Below, piece after piece: positions 34,220 through 45,529 of a stretch of 64,000 nucleotides of DNA. Numbering within the stretch: position 1 is the first letter of the stretch; each line of letters begins with the position of its first letter. The notes under the pieces are model-generated. The model saw only the letters and a program-made list of their open reading frames with translations, did not search any database and was not told where the DNA came from. Position numbers and translations under genes: made by a program. Source of the stretch: an uncultured Collinsella sp. (GTDB lineage Bacteria; Actinomycetota; Coriobacteriia; Coriobacteriales; Coriobacteriaceae). The DNA lies in assembly GCA_937943045.1 (NCBI GenBank), contig CALEBN010000043.1:62001-126000 (forward strand), written 5' to 3'.

Positions 34220-35076
34220 CCCAAAATCCCCAGGACGCCGAGCACAATACCCGCAGCGAGAATGCCCACAATCTGCCAAATAATTTTGACCTGTTTCTTA
34301 TTGCAAAGACACATGATCCCGAACGCGCAGAGCGGCAAAAGAGCCGGGAATATCCCATCGAGCGTTTCCTGCAACTTAAACGCGGTGTCGCCGAAGTTAA
34401 GAGCGAGCGGAGTGGTAACTGCAACGGTGGTCGCCACCATTCCACCAACTACCATTAGTCCCACAATCGCCAGGCCGGACGTAACTTTGTGCATTACATC
34501 AGAATCGTTCAGCTTCGAAATCATGCCACTGCCAAGCGAATAACCATACTGAAGCCCAAACCAGCGGATCAGGATCGTTGGGACATTATAAAGAAGCAAG
34601 AACAGGATTGGGCCGAGCAGACTGCCCGAAAGGCAAAGTCCTGTCACAACGCCCGTCGCAATCATGCGAAGCGTACTGGCAATCAGTGAATCTCCAATAC
34701 CGGAAAGCGGAGCCATAAGCGATGCTTTCATGGCGTTAATTGAGGCGGTGTCAAAGTCCTGATTGTTGGCGTTTTCCTCCTCCATGGAGGCCACAATGCC
34801 GGCGACCAGAGGATTAAACGTAACTTGAATATTGTAGAACTCAAGATGACGCTTATATGCCTCGATCCGGTCTTCAGGCTTATCGTATAACCGCTTGATT
34901 ACCGGAATCATGTCGTAGCAGAAACCAACGTTCATTTGTCGGTCAAAGCTCCACATGATGTTGAGTGGAAAGCTGCGCCAAAATAACGCCTTTAAGTCTT
35001 TCTTGGTTATTCTCTTATCGGTCGATTTATTTGACTCCGGCGAGAGCTCAAGAACATCATTAGAATTCGTTGTCAT
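34216..35076 (-). CDS. PTS mannose/fructose/sorbose family IID component
   Basis: A 286-residue membrane subunit. It has the family N-terminus TKKDLKALFWRSFPLNIMWSFDRQ and MNVGFCYDMIPVIKRLY. FYNIQVTFNPLVAGIVASMEE and the GIGDSLIASTLRMIATGV region are typical of IID. Start 35076 with GGAGG at six bases overlaps the IIC gene by 17 bases. It works with IIC as the transmembrane channel. Confidence 0.92.
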   Translation of the reverse strand: MTTNSNDVLELSPESNKSTDKRITKKDLKALFWRSFPLNIMWSFDRQMNVGFCYDMIPVIKRLYDKPEDRIEAYKRHLEFYNIQVTFNPLVAGIVASMEEENANNQDFDTASINAMKASLMAPLSGIGDSLIASTLRMIATGVVTGLCLSGSLLGPILFLLLYNVPTILIRWFGLQYGYSLGSGMISKLNDSDVMHKVTSGLAIVGLMVVGGMVATTVAVTTPLALNFGDTAFKLQETLDGIFPALLPLCAFGIMCLCNKKQVKIIWQIVGILAAGIVLGVLGILG

Positions 35077-35836
35077 CGTCAACCTCCTTAGCGACCGCCG
35101 CACTGGCAGGCATAAAAATGTGAGCCATATTGAGAATCCCAATCAGGATCAGCGAAAACGCCACGATACCGATCGTCGGAATGTTTAGATAGGCACTCAA
35201 CAAGAAGCCTCCAAAGAATAGGAAGCTCAGCTCCTTGGTGGACAGGATTGACATAAGCTGCGCAAATCCAAGCGCGGGCAGAATACCCGTTGCGATCGTA
35301 AGCCCATTCGTAAGCCAATCAGGAATGGCGTCAATCAGTGCCTGAACAGCATCATTTCCAACGTAAAAAGCCACGCCGCAAATCAAGCCAAGCGCAATGA
35401 TGTAGAGAATTCCATTGGTCCACATAGCGGCTGCAATCGTTTTGGGGTCGTCTTTTTCGGCACCACGATCAGCCCAGACAGCCATAGGAGGCGTAACAAC
35501 GCTATACATAAGGCTGTCAAACATGCCGGCAAGCACCGCAGTGGGCATAGCAATAGTCAGAGCGGTCTCGGGACCCGCACCCATAGTAATCGCAAAGGCT
35601 GTTCCCAAAACTGAACCAACAATTACGTTGGGCGGCACGGCAGCACCAACCTGCCAGACCCCCATGAACGCGAGTTCGAGCTGGAAACCAACAATAACGC
35701 CAGTCGGAATATCACCCAAAAAAATACCGACGATCGCTCCGAGGACAATCGGCCGCTCGACCATCGCAGTACCGAGTAAATAATCCGATTGACCTATCGC
35801 AGCGGCAAGACCAACCAGAAAAGCCTGAAGCAGCAT
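35060..35836 (-). CDS. PTS mannose/fructose/sorbose family IIC component
   Basis: A 258-residue membrane protein with about seven hydrophobic segments. GTAMVERPIVLGAIVGIFLGD and GFQLELAFMGVWQVGAAVPPN are diagnostic of family IIC. It lies 14 bases after IIB and overlaps IID, so IIB-IIC-IID are co-transcribed. The substrate sugar is unknown. Confidence 0.92.
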   Translation of the reverse strand: MLLQAFLVGLAAAIGQSDYLLGTAMVERPIVLGAIVGIFLGDIPTGVIVGFQLELAFMGVWQVGAAVPPNVIVGSVLGTAFAITMGAGPETALTIAMPTAVLAGMFDSLMYSVVTPPMAVWADRGAEKDDPKTIAAAMWTNGILYIIALGLICGVAFYVGNDAVQALIDAIPDWLTNGLTIATGILPALGFAQLMSILSTKELSFLFFGGFLLSAYLNIPTIGIVAFSLILIGILNMAHIFMPASAAVAKEVDDDNEF

Positions 35837-35850
35837 ATTTCTCCCTCTTC

Positions 35851-36327
35851 CTACAAATCAAAACTTGTTACGATGCGTTTTTTCTCGCTAGCAACCTGCC
35901 TTACCTCGAACTCGATTCCATCAGCCATGGCTTTCTTAATTTCATTAATATCGGATTGGGAAAGGCGCACAGCAGGGCCAAGCTCCTTTACGCTATCCCC
36001 CAACGGTCGAGCGCCGCCTAAATTCACAGACGTTATTTTTGGACACGCACGCGCAACTTCACAGGCGTCATGTACATTTCCCGCAACAACAATTAGCTCG
36101 TATTTATCCACCGCGCTTCCGTTAAGGGCCACGATGGAATCTTCTACACTTTTGACAACCAATTTGGCATCAGCGGGTTTTGCAATTCGCAGCGCTTGAA
36201 TTCGCTCTTTGCTTGCGGCGTACTCATCTGAAACCACAAGAATAGCGTTTGCTTCAAGCGTTGGATACCAAGAGAACACGGTCTGCCCATGCACTAACCG
36301 GCTATCGACGCGACACAGTTTAATCAT
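35851..36327 (-). CDS. PTS mannose/fructose/sorbose family IIB component
   Basis: A 158-residue cytoplasmic phosphocarrier. RVDSRLVHGQ (residues 6-15) contains the phosphorylated His-13. VVSDEYAASKERIQALRIAKP follows the family pattern. The start at 36327 has AAAGGGG at four bases. No mannose-type IIA domain is fused or adjacent, so it needs a IIA from elsewhere. First gene of the operon, behind a 38-bp palindrome. Confidence 0.92.
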   Translation of the reverse strand: MIKLCRVDSRLVHGQTVFSWYPTLEANAILVVSDEYAASKERIQALRIAKPADAKLVVKSVEDSIVALNGSAVDKYELIVVAGNVHDACEVARACPKITSVNLGGARPLGDSVKELGPAVRLSQSDINEIKKAMADGIEFEVRQVASEKKRIVTSFDL

Positions 36328-36372
36328 TTTGCCCCTTTCTCGACTTGAACACAGACAATCATCCTTGACTGC

Positions 36373-36410
36373 TAATGGCATATTACGTCATATGACGTAA
36401 TATGCCATTA
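36373..36410. promoter_or_regulatory. Perfect 38-bp palindrome, candidate PTS operator
   Basis: Bases 36373-36410 read the same on both strands, centred on CATATG; one arm begins taatggcatattacgtca. It lies 46 bases before the IIB start, in the promoter. Both its position and its symmetry suit a GntR/HutC dimer site. Confidence 0.75.
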
Positions 36411-36496
36411 CATAATATCTTGAACGGTTGAATATCACCGCTAAATGGTATTTATCTCTAAAAACAGGAGGTGCAGTCCGTCTAGACACAGTGCGT

Positions 36497-36581
36497 CGGG
36501 GCGAGAGGGGCCGAGTTTCCTCCTGAGCGACTCTGCTTGCAGCCGGAGCGAAAGGGGGAAATCTCGGCCCCTCCCGCCCCG
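36497..36581. repeat. Long hairpin at the end of carB
   Basis: Arms 36497-36523 and 36554-36581 begin cggggcgagaggggccgag and pair with few mismatches. The loop is tgagcgactctgcttgcagc plus eight bases. It stands 16 bases from the carB stop and marks the right edge of the A+T-richer island. It could terminate carB. Confidence 0.8.
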
Positions 36582-36596
36582 GCCGGGCAGCTCGAC

Positions 36597-39911
<3,315 letters not shown>

Positions 39912-40009
39912 GTTTAAAACCTCCTAGAGAGGCTGACTCAATGTTTTGGAAAAGTCAGCGAGGGTGCAGCTGGTGCATCAGGTTGCCGTGATGCGAGGGC
40001 GCGCTGGGC

Positions 40010-41515
40010 TTATGCCCGCGCGTCCGAAGCAGAACGGCAAGATGATGTGCCAGATGCAGCCGCAGCGTCGACAGGTCCGCCGTTCGGTAGAACGGCGGAA
40101 CCACTATCGGCGAAATTCCAGCCGGCAAGGCGGTCCTTGGCGGTATCGATGTCCAGATAGTTCTCCTCGCCGTCCATGAGTCGCGTAAAGGCGGTAAAGA
40201 GATAGTGAGCATCGGTGGGGCCGGGCGATGCCTCGGGATGGTACTGGACCGAGAAGCACGGCGCATCGAGCAGCTGAATGCCCTCGGCGGTGCCGTCATT
40301 GAGATTCACATGCGTCAGGCGAATGCGGCCGAAACGCTCGTTCATCACGACCGGCGCGATACCGCGGCGCACCCAGACGCGCAGATCGCCATCGGCCGCG
40401 TGCTCGGTCTCGCCGCCCGAAAGCTCGGGGACAAGCTTGCCCAAGCTGGGGAACAACAGGCCAAAGCCGTGGTTTTGCGCGGTGATCTCCACACGGCGGC
40501 TGACCAGATTCATAACCGGCTGGTTGCCACCACGGTGACCGAATTTGAGCTTTTCCATCTGGGCGCCGCATGCCAAGCTGATCATCTGGTGACCAAGGCA
40601 GATGCCAAAAACCGGCACCTTGCCGATTAGCTGCTGCACCTGCTCGTAGGTCTCCACCACGGCATCGGGGTCGCCGGGGCCGTTGGACAAAAAGACACCA
40701 TCGGGATTCATGTCGAGCACCTGACGCGCGGGCGTATCCCACGGCACGACGGTGAGGTTGCAGCCAGCACGAACCAGGCCCTCCAGGATGCCGCGCTTGA
40801 CACCGCAGTCGTAGGCGACCACTTTGTGGCGGGCAGGAGCGGTAGGGGCAAGCGCAAAGTCATGCGTAGCGGGCAGGTCGCTCGCGGCAAAAGCGTGGGG
40901 CTCAGGGCAGCTCACGGTCTTGACCAGGTTCTCGCCGACCAGCGTAGGCGCGGCGGACAGGCGCTCGGCAAGCTCGTCGACGTCGAAGATCTCCGTCGAG
41001 ATTATGCCCATCTTGGAACCGTTGTCGCGCAGGTGGCGCACGAGAGCGCGGGTGTCGACGCCCTCGATAGCGACGATGCCGCGTGCACGCAGGTACTCCG
41101 GCACGCTGACGGTCGAGCGCCAGTTAGAAGGCGTGGCGCACATGTCGTGGACGACCATGCCGCGCATGGCGGGAGCGCTCGCGGGGCGAGCGGCATCGCC
41201 GGGGAAGGCCGACTGGACATCGGTCTCGTCAATGCCGTAGTTGCCGATCTGCGGATAGGTCATGGTTACGATTTGGCCGGCATAGCTCGGGTCGGTCATG
41301 ACCTCAAAGTAGCCCTCGAACGACGTGTTAAAGCAGACCTCGCCGGTTGCGGTACCCTCGGCACCGCATGCACGGCCATAAAAAATGGTCCCATCCTCAA
41401 GATACAGGATGCAGGGACCGCAGGTGCCCTTGCTGGTTTTAGCCAGCATACGCTGGCACAGCTCGCTGGGCACGACGGTGCGGGCGGCAGCGCCCGCAAT
41501 ATGGTTGTTCGCCAT
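40010..41515 (-). CDS. carA: Carbamoyl-phosphate synthase small subunit, with extensions
   Basis: Glutaminase that feeds ammonia to CarB. It has LEDGTIFYGRACG, then FGICLGHQMISLACG (nucleophile Cys) and QYHPEASPGPTD with the catalytic His. ATG 41515 has GGAGA at three bases. At 501 residues it is over 100 longer than the family norm: about 35 extra at the N-terminus, inserts in the middle, and about 45 at the C-terminus (GTSSCRSASDARA end). A perfect 12-bp hairpin lies inside the coding tail at 40074-40102. A short ccggtc/gaccgg hairpin lies just before the ribosome site. Confidence 0.95.
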   Translation of the reverse strand: MANNHIAGAAARTVVPSELCQRMLAKTSKGTCGPCILYLEDGTIFYGRACGAEGTATGEVCFNTSFEGYFEVMTDPSYAGQIVTMTYPQIGNYGIDETDVQSAFPGDAARPASAPAMRGMVVHDMCATPSNWRSTVSVPEYLRARGIVAIEGVDTRALVRHLRDNGSKMGIISTEIFDVDELAERLSAAPTLVGENLVKTVSCPEPHAFAASDLPATHDFALAPTAPARHKVVAYDCGVKRGILEGLVRAGCNLTVVPWDTPARQVLDMNPDGVFLSNGPGDPDAVVETYEQVQQLIGKVPVFGICLGHQMISLACGAQMEKLKFGHRGGNQPVMNLVSRRVEITAQNHGFGLLFPSLGKLVPELSGGETEHAADGDLRVWVRRGIAPVVMNERFGRIRLTHVNLNDGTAEGIQLLDAPCFSVQYHPEASPGPTDAHYLFTAFTRLMDGEENYLDIDTAKDRLAGWNFADSGSAVLPNGGPVDAAAASGTSSCRSASDARA

Positions 41516-41652
41516 AGTTCTCCTTCCCGGTCTCACAGGACCGGCTTAAAGGTGTGTAGTTAGGCCTCGCGGTATTCTAACCGCAAGCATCGCCCATGGC
41601 ATTAATTACATAGAATTGTTTACAAAATGATAATTATGACTTCCTGTGCATA

Positions 41653-41759
41653 ATGATTTTTCTGGGACGGGGATTAAAAAATTATTCTGAGAGCAGGGCT
41701 TTGTCGCCAACTGCATACATGACAGAATGATTTTTTAATCCCCGCCCCAGAAAAATCAT
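41653..41759. repeat. GGGACGGGG palindrome, 37-base arms
   Basis: 41653-41689 and 41723-41759 pair at 35 of 37 positions, starting atgatttttctgggacgggg. Its right end coincides with the T tract of the neighbouring terminator. The carA side (41516-41652) holds an A+T-rich stretch that probably includes the carA promoter. Confidence 0.88.
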
Positions 41760-41789
41760 CCCGCGTGGGCTTGCGGCTCACGCGGGATG
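41757..41789 (-). terminator. Terminator after the 41.8 kb membrane-protein gene
   Basis: catcccgcgtg pairs with cacgcgggatg over an eleven-base loop. On the minus strand TTTTTCT follows, which is also the edge of the palindromic repeat. Confidence 0.8.
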
Positions 41790-41812
41790 GCATCGTTCTA
41801 TGTGGCTGCGGA

Positions 41813-42778
41813 CTACTTTTGCTTGTCCTGCTCCAGCAGCTCGGACGGCGTGCGATCGGGCTTTCCGCCGCGGAAGATCTCTCGACCGTGCAGACGATGC
41901 TCAAGATCGCGCTCGGCCTGCTCCTCCGTGATCTTGGTCTGGCTCACCACCGGGTCCTCGATCAGCGATGAAACCGAGTTGACCTGTTTTTGAATGCGCT
42001 CGGCAATGGTGTCGTCCATGCTTACGATGCGCATCTTCCAGTCGATACTCGTGGCGTTGGACGAGCTCTTGGTCCAAACGAACGTCAGGATGGCGCTTTG
42101 GTGCCCCTGAGCAGGAAACATGCCAAAGAAGGAATCATGCTGGATCCTGCTGTCCTCGTCGATATAGGCGTGAACGTTATACACCACACGGTCGATCTTG
42201 TCGTTGAGCAGGGCGTTGGTTGCGAGCGCCGCCGCCTGAATCTGACCGTTGGACAGCAGCTCGAGTTCATTGGCAGAAGACGTGTCCAGCACCGTCACCT
42301 CAACCGTGCCCGTGCGCTCATCTGCCTCGTCGACGGTAAAATCGAGCGGGAACTGCGTAAAGCCATTGCCCCATTCAAGTCCACCCTTGAGCGCGGTCGA
42401 AACGGTATCCACCGAAACACTTTCGGAAAGGTTCGCGGTATTCAGACGTCGCATCACGCCGTAGCCAATCTGCATGCCCACAATCAGCACCAAAATGCCG
42501 ATAACCACGGCCATGGCGGTCTTCGTAATGGTATGGCTCACCTGCGAGCCCGAAGGGTCGTCCTCGGACAGCGGGTCGATATGTTTTGCCTGGCTCGCGC
42601 GATCCTCGCTGCGCAGCCGCGCCAGCGTCGCCTTGTCGCCGCGCTTGACGGCGGCCTCTTTCTCGCGCATGCGCTCGGTGCGCTTTTTGGCGAGCGTAGG
42701 ATCCAAGACGCCGGATGCATCGATTTCGGAGAATAACTCCGTCACTTCTTCCGGAGTCAAAGGGTTCTTATCAGCCAT
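41813..42778 (-). CDS. Unknown single-pass membrane protein
   Basis: Not recognised. 321 residues: a highly charged N-terminal cytoplasmic region of ~85 residues with a basic helix (TLAKKRTERMREKEAAVKRG), one membrane helix (TAMAVVIGILVLIVGMQIGY) and an outside domain of ~200 residues without cysteines. The outside part contains alternating strands (TGTVEVTVLDTS, AILTFVWTKSSS) and a charged C-terminal tail. No enzyme motif is visible. AGGA precedes the ATG at five bases. It lies 19 bases downstream of the ABC exporter gene and is probably co-transcribed. Confidence 0.75.
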   Translation of the reverse strand: MADKNPLTPEEVTELFSEIDASGVLDPTLAKKRTERMREKEAAVKRGDKATLARLRSEDRASQAKHIDPLSEDDPSGSQVSHTITKTAMAVVIGILVLIVGMQIGYGVMRRLNTANLSESVSVDTVSTALKGGLEWGNGFTQFPLDFTVDEADERTGTVEVTVLDTSSANELELLSNGQIQAAALATNALLNDKIDRVVYNVHAYIDEDSRIQHDSFFGMFPAQGHQSAILTFVWTKSSSNATSIDWKMRIVSMDDTIAERIQKQVNSVSSLIEDPVVSQTKITEEQAERDLEHRLHGREIFRGGKPDRTPSELLEQDKQK

Positions 42779-42797
42779 GATCTTCCTGTCATATCAA

Positions 42798-44570
42798 TCA
42801 GTCGAGCTCGTGCGCACGCGCACCTTCGAACTGCATTCGATAGTAACGGGCATAGGTGCCGCCACGGGCGAGAAGCTCCTCGTGCGTGCCACGTTCCACA
42901 ACGCGACCATGCTCAACGGTCGCAATCTCGTCAGCATGCTTAATAGTCGAGAGACGGTGGGCGATGATGATCGTGGTACGGCCGCGTGCCAGCTCTTCGA
43001 GCGACTCCTGCACCGCTTCCTCGCTCTCGTTATCCAGGGCACTCGTCGCCTCATCCAAAATAAGGATCTTGGGATTCTTGAGAAAAACGCGCGCGATGGC
43101 GACGCGCTGCTTTTGACCACCCGAAAGACGGCTGCCGCGCTCGCCCACCACGGTGTCGTAGCCTTGCGGAAGCGATTCGATAAAGGTATCAATATTGGCG
43201 CGGCGGGCCGCTTCGGCGATCTCTTCTGCCGTGGCGCCCGGCTTGCCGTAGGCGATGTTCTCGCCGATCGTTCCATCAAACAGGTACACATCTTGCTGCA
43301 CCAGGCCGATGGCACGGCGCAGACTATGCTGCGTCACGTCGCGCACATCCTGGCCGTCGATGCTAATGGAGCCGGCGGCAACGTCGTAAAAGCGCGGCAA
43401 CAGCGAACAAGTCGTCGATTTGCCGCCGCCCGAGGGACCAACCAAAGCGATGGTCTGACCGGGCTTGATGGACAGGTCCATGTGGTCGATAACAGGGCGT
43501 CCGTCGGCGCCGCGCTCGCCCAATTCAACATCCTCGTAGCTAAAGCACACGTCGCGGTACTCCACAGCACCAGCCGTCACCTGCAGATCCGCAGCACCCG
43601 GCTTATCCTGAATATCGGGGACAGTCGAGAGCACCTCATCCATGCGCTTAAAGCCGGCGATGGCTTTCTGATACGTCTCAGCCGAATTGACGAGCGTCTC
43701 GAGCGGCGTGCAGAACAGCGAAATGTAGAGTGCGAAGGTTGCCATATCGACCGCCTGCAGCTGACCCTGGGCAACGAGCCAACCGCCCAGCAGCACCACG
43801 ATCACATAAAGCACTCCCGAGAGCAGGCCATACGTCGCGGTATAGACGCCCATGGCGTGATACATGTTCTCCTTGGACGAAAGGTAGTGATTGTTCGAGG
43901 CGCGAAACTTAGAGCGCTCGGTCTGCTCATTGGCAAAGCTCTTGACCACACGCATGCCCGCCAGCGAATCCTGCAGCTGCGCGTTGATGCCGCTAATCTT
44001 TTTGCGGTTATCGCTAAAGACCTCGCGCATGCGCATGTTCTGCCAAAACATAATGACCGCGAACACCACCGTCACCACAGCCATGGCGAGTGCGAGCACC
44101 GGCGCGATGGTAAACAGAATCACAAACGAGCCGATGATCTCGATGCCGCAAATAATGATCCACTCGGGCACGTGATGTGCCGCCTCGCAGATATCGAACA
44201 GGTCGTTGACCACGCGGCTCATCATGTCGCCCGAGCTGTTGCGATCAAAGTACGCAAAGCTAAACCGTTCGTACTGATCGAACAGGTCCTCGCGCATTTT
44301 GGACTCCATGCGCGCGCCCATCACATGACCCCAATAGCTCACAAAATAGCGGCAGGCGCAGCGGATGACATACATCAGCACCAGTCCCACCGCGATCATA
44401 CCGAGCGCCTGCATAATAGCAGCCTGACCCTGGGTAAAGAGCCCGCCGGTCAGATTGCGCAGGATAATGGGGAACGCCAGGTCAATGGCGGCAAGTACCA
44501 GGGCGCAAACAGTATCAGCAGCAAAAAGCCCCATCTGGGGCTTGTAATAAGACAGAAAACGCTTCAGCAT
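42798..44570 (-). CDS. ABC exporter, fused permease and ATPase
   Basis: A 590-residue half-transporter of the MsbA/LmrA type that works as a dimer. Six membrane helices fill residues 1-330 (from MLKRFLSYYKPQMGLFAADT). The nucleotide-binding domain has Walker A VGPSGGGKST, signature LSGGQKQRVAIARVF, Walker B ILILDEATSALD and the switch HRLSTIKHAD. Start 44570 has AGAGGA at three bases; upstream in-frame codons lack a site. The substrate may be a lipid, peptide or drug. Next on the strand is the unknown membrane protein. Confidence 0.93.
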   Translation of the reverse strand: MLKRFLSYYKPQMGLFAADTVCALVLAAIDLAFPIILRNLTGGLFTQGQAAIMQALGMIAVGLVLMYVIRCACRYFVSYWGHVMGARMESKMREDLFDQYERFSFAYFDRNSSGDMMSRVVNDLFDICEAAHHVPEWIIICGIEIIGSFVILFTIAPVLALAMAVVTVVFAVIMFWQNMRMREVFSDNRKKISGINAQLQDSLAGMRVVKSFANEQTERSKFRASNNHYLSSKENMYHAMGVYTATYGLLSGVLYVIVVLLGGWLVAQGQLQAVDMATFALYISLFCTPLETLVNSAETYQKAIAGFKRMDEVLSTVPDIQDKPGAADLQVTAGAVEYRDVCFSYEDVELGERGADGRPVIDHMDLSIKPGQTIALVGPSGGGKSTTCSLLPRFYDVAAGSISIDGQDVRDVTQHSLRRAIGLVQQDVYLFDGTIGENIAYGKPGATAEEIAEAARRANIDTFIESLPQGYDTVVGERGSRLSGGQKQRVAIARVFLKNPKILILDEATSALDNESEEAVQESLEELARGRTTIIIAHRLSTIKHADEIATVEHGRVVERGTHEELLARGGTYARYYRMQFEGARAHELD

Positions 44571-44674
44571 GTGGTCCTCTAGAAATAGGAAGAACGGAAA
44601 AATCGGTTGACCAAGCGAACCGAAAGAAAAACCCACGACAGATATAACGCCAATGTTCTGGCAGCGTCAGCGAA

Positions 44675-44771
44675 AACGTCCCTAAGCGAGCAAGGTGCCT
44701 TGAAAGAGGAGCGACGCGTACTTCGGTACGCGAGCGACGATTGAAAGGCAGATTGCCGCTTAGGGGCGTTT
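44675..44771. repeat. Conserved-core hairpin, copy 1
   Basis: Complementary outer arms (aacgtccctaagcg on the left, cgcttaggggcgtt on the right) surround a 43-base core at 44702-44744 that starts gaaagaggagcgac and ends gacgattga. The core has its own GCGTAC/GTACGC stem. It is 39/43 identical to the core at 61783-61825, where the arms are different. Confidence 0.85.
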
Positions 44772-44784
44772 GCAGCGTCGACTC

Positions 44785-44812
44785 GTTACGCGGTTTGGTA
44801 AAACCGCGTAAC
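44785..44812. terminator. Hairpin directly after the Nudix stop
   Basis: gttacgcggttt (44785-44796) pairs perfectly with 44801-44812 over four bases. No T tract follows, so it may be a Rho-dependent or weak terminator. Confidence 0.5.
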
Positions 44813-45508
44813 CTAGAGCTCCGCTCCACCCAAACGATGAGCAATGCTGTCGCAAGCCAAGGCACCCACAACGGTCTTGGCGTCTTCGATCTTGCCGTCG
44901 AGTACGGCGTCGATCAGCTCATGCAGTGGCACCAGGTCGACGTTGACAAACTCGTCATCGTCGGGGTCGGGCGCATCAAACTCGAGCTTGGTAGCCAAGT
45001 AGATGTGGATGATCTCATCGCAAAAACCGCAGGACGTGACAATCGACGTCAAAAAGCGAATGCGACCAGCCCTAAAGCCCGTCTCCTCATGCAGCTCGCG
45101 CTTGGCGCAATCGAGCGGGTCCTCGCCCGGATCGAGCTTGCCGGCGGGAATCTCGACCGTCACGCGGTCGATGGCGGTGCGGTACTGACGCACCAGCACG
45201 ATCTTGCCGCTCTCGGTCAGTGCCACAACGGCCGCCGCACCCGGATGGCGAACGATATCGCGGGCGCTGCGGCGACCGTTGGGCAGCTCAACCTCAAGAC
45301 GGTGGACGTCGAGGATCTTGCCCTTCCAGGCGCACTCCTCCGAAAGAATCTTCTCGTGCAGCTCGGCATCGTGCGGGTCGTCGTCGCCCAGCACCAGCGC
45401 CGGCTCGTCAGCGACCTCGCCGCCAGGCTCGCCCTCGGCGTGCCCATACATGCGGCTGTCCTCTTCGACGATCTGCGCGTCCACGAGCTCTTCGTTCTTC
45501 TCGTCCAT
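44813..45508 (-). CDS. Nudix hydrolase (ADP-ribose pyrophosphatase type)
   Basis: A 231-residue enzyme that hydrolyses nucleoside diphosphate derivatives, probably ADP-ribose. The Nudix box is present: GKLDPGEDP, then REL.EETG. VRQYRTAIDRVTVEIPAG before it is typical of ADP-ribose pyrophosphatases. An acidic 50-residue N-terminal extension precedes the domain. The ATG at 45508 has AGAGGA at about ten bases; the ATG at 45517 is too close to it. It follows purD by 21 bases and is likely in its transcript. Confidence 0.9.
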   Translation of the reverse strand: MDEKNEELVDAQIVEEDSRMYGHAEGEPGGEVADEPALVLGDDDPHDAELHEKILSEECAWKGKILDVHRLEVELPNGRRSARDIVRHPGAAAVVALTESGKIVLVRQYRTAIDRVTVEIPAGKLDPGEDPLDCAKRELHEETGFRAGRIRFLTSIVTSCGFCDEIIHIYLATKLEFDAPDPDDDEFVNVDLVPLHELIDAVLDGKIEDAKTVVGALACDSIAHRLGGAEL

Positions 45509-45529
45509 CCGTCTCATTCCTCTCGGATT

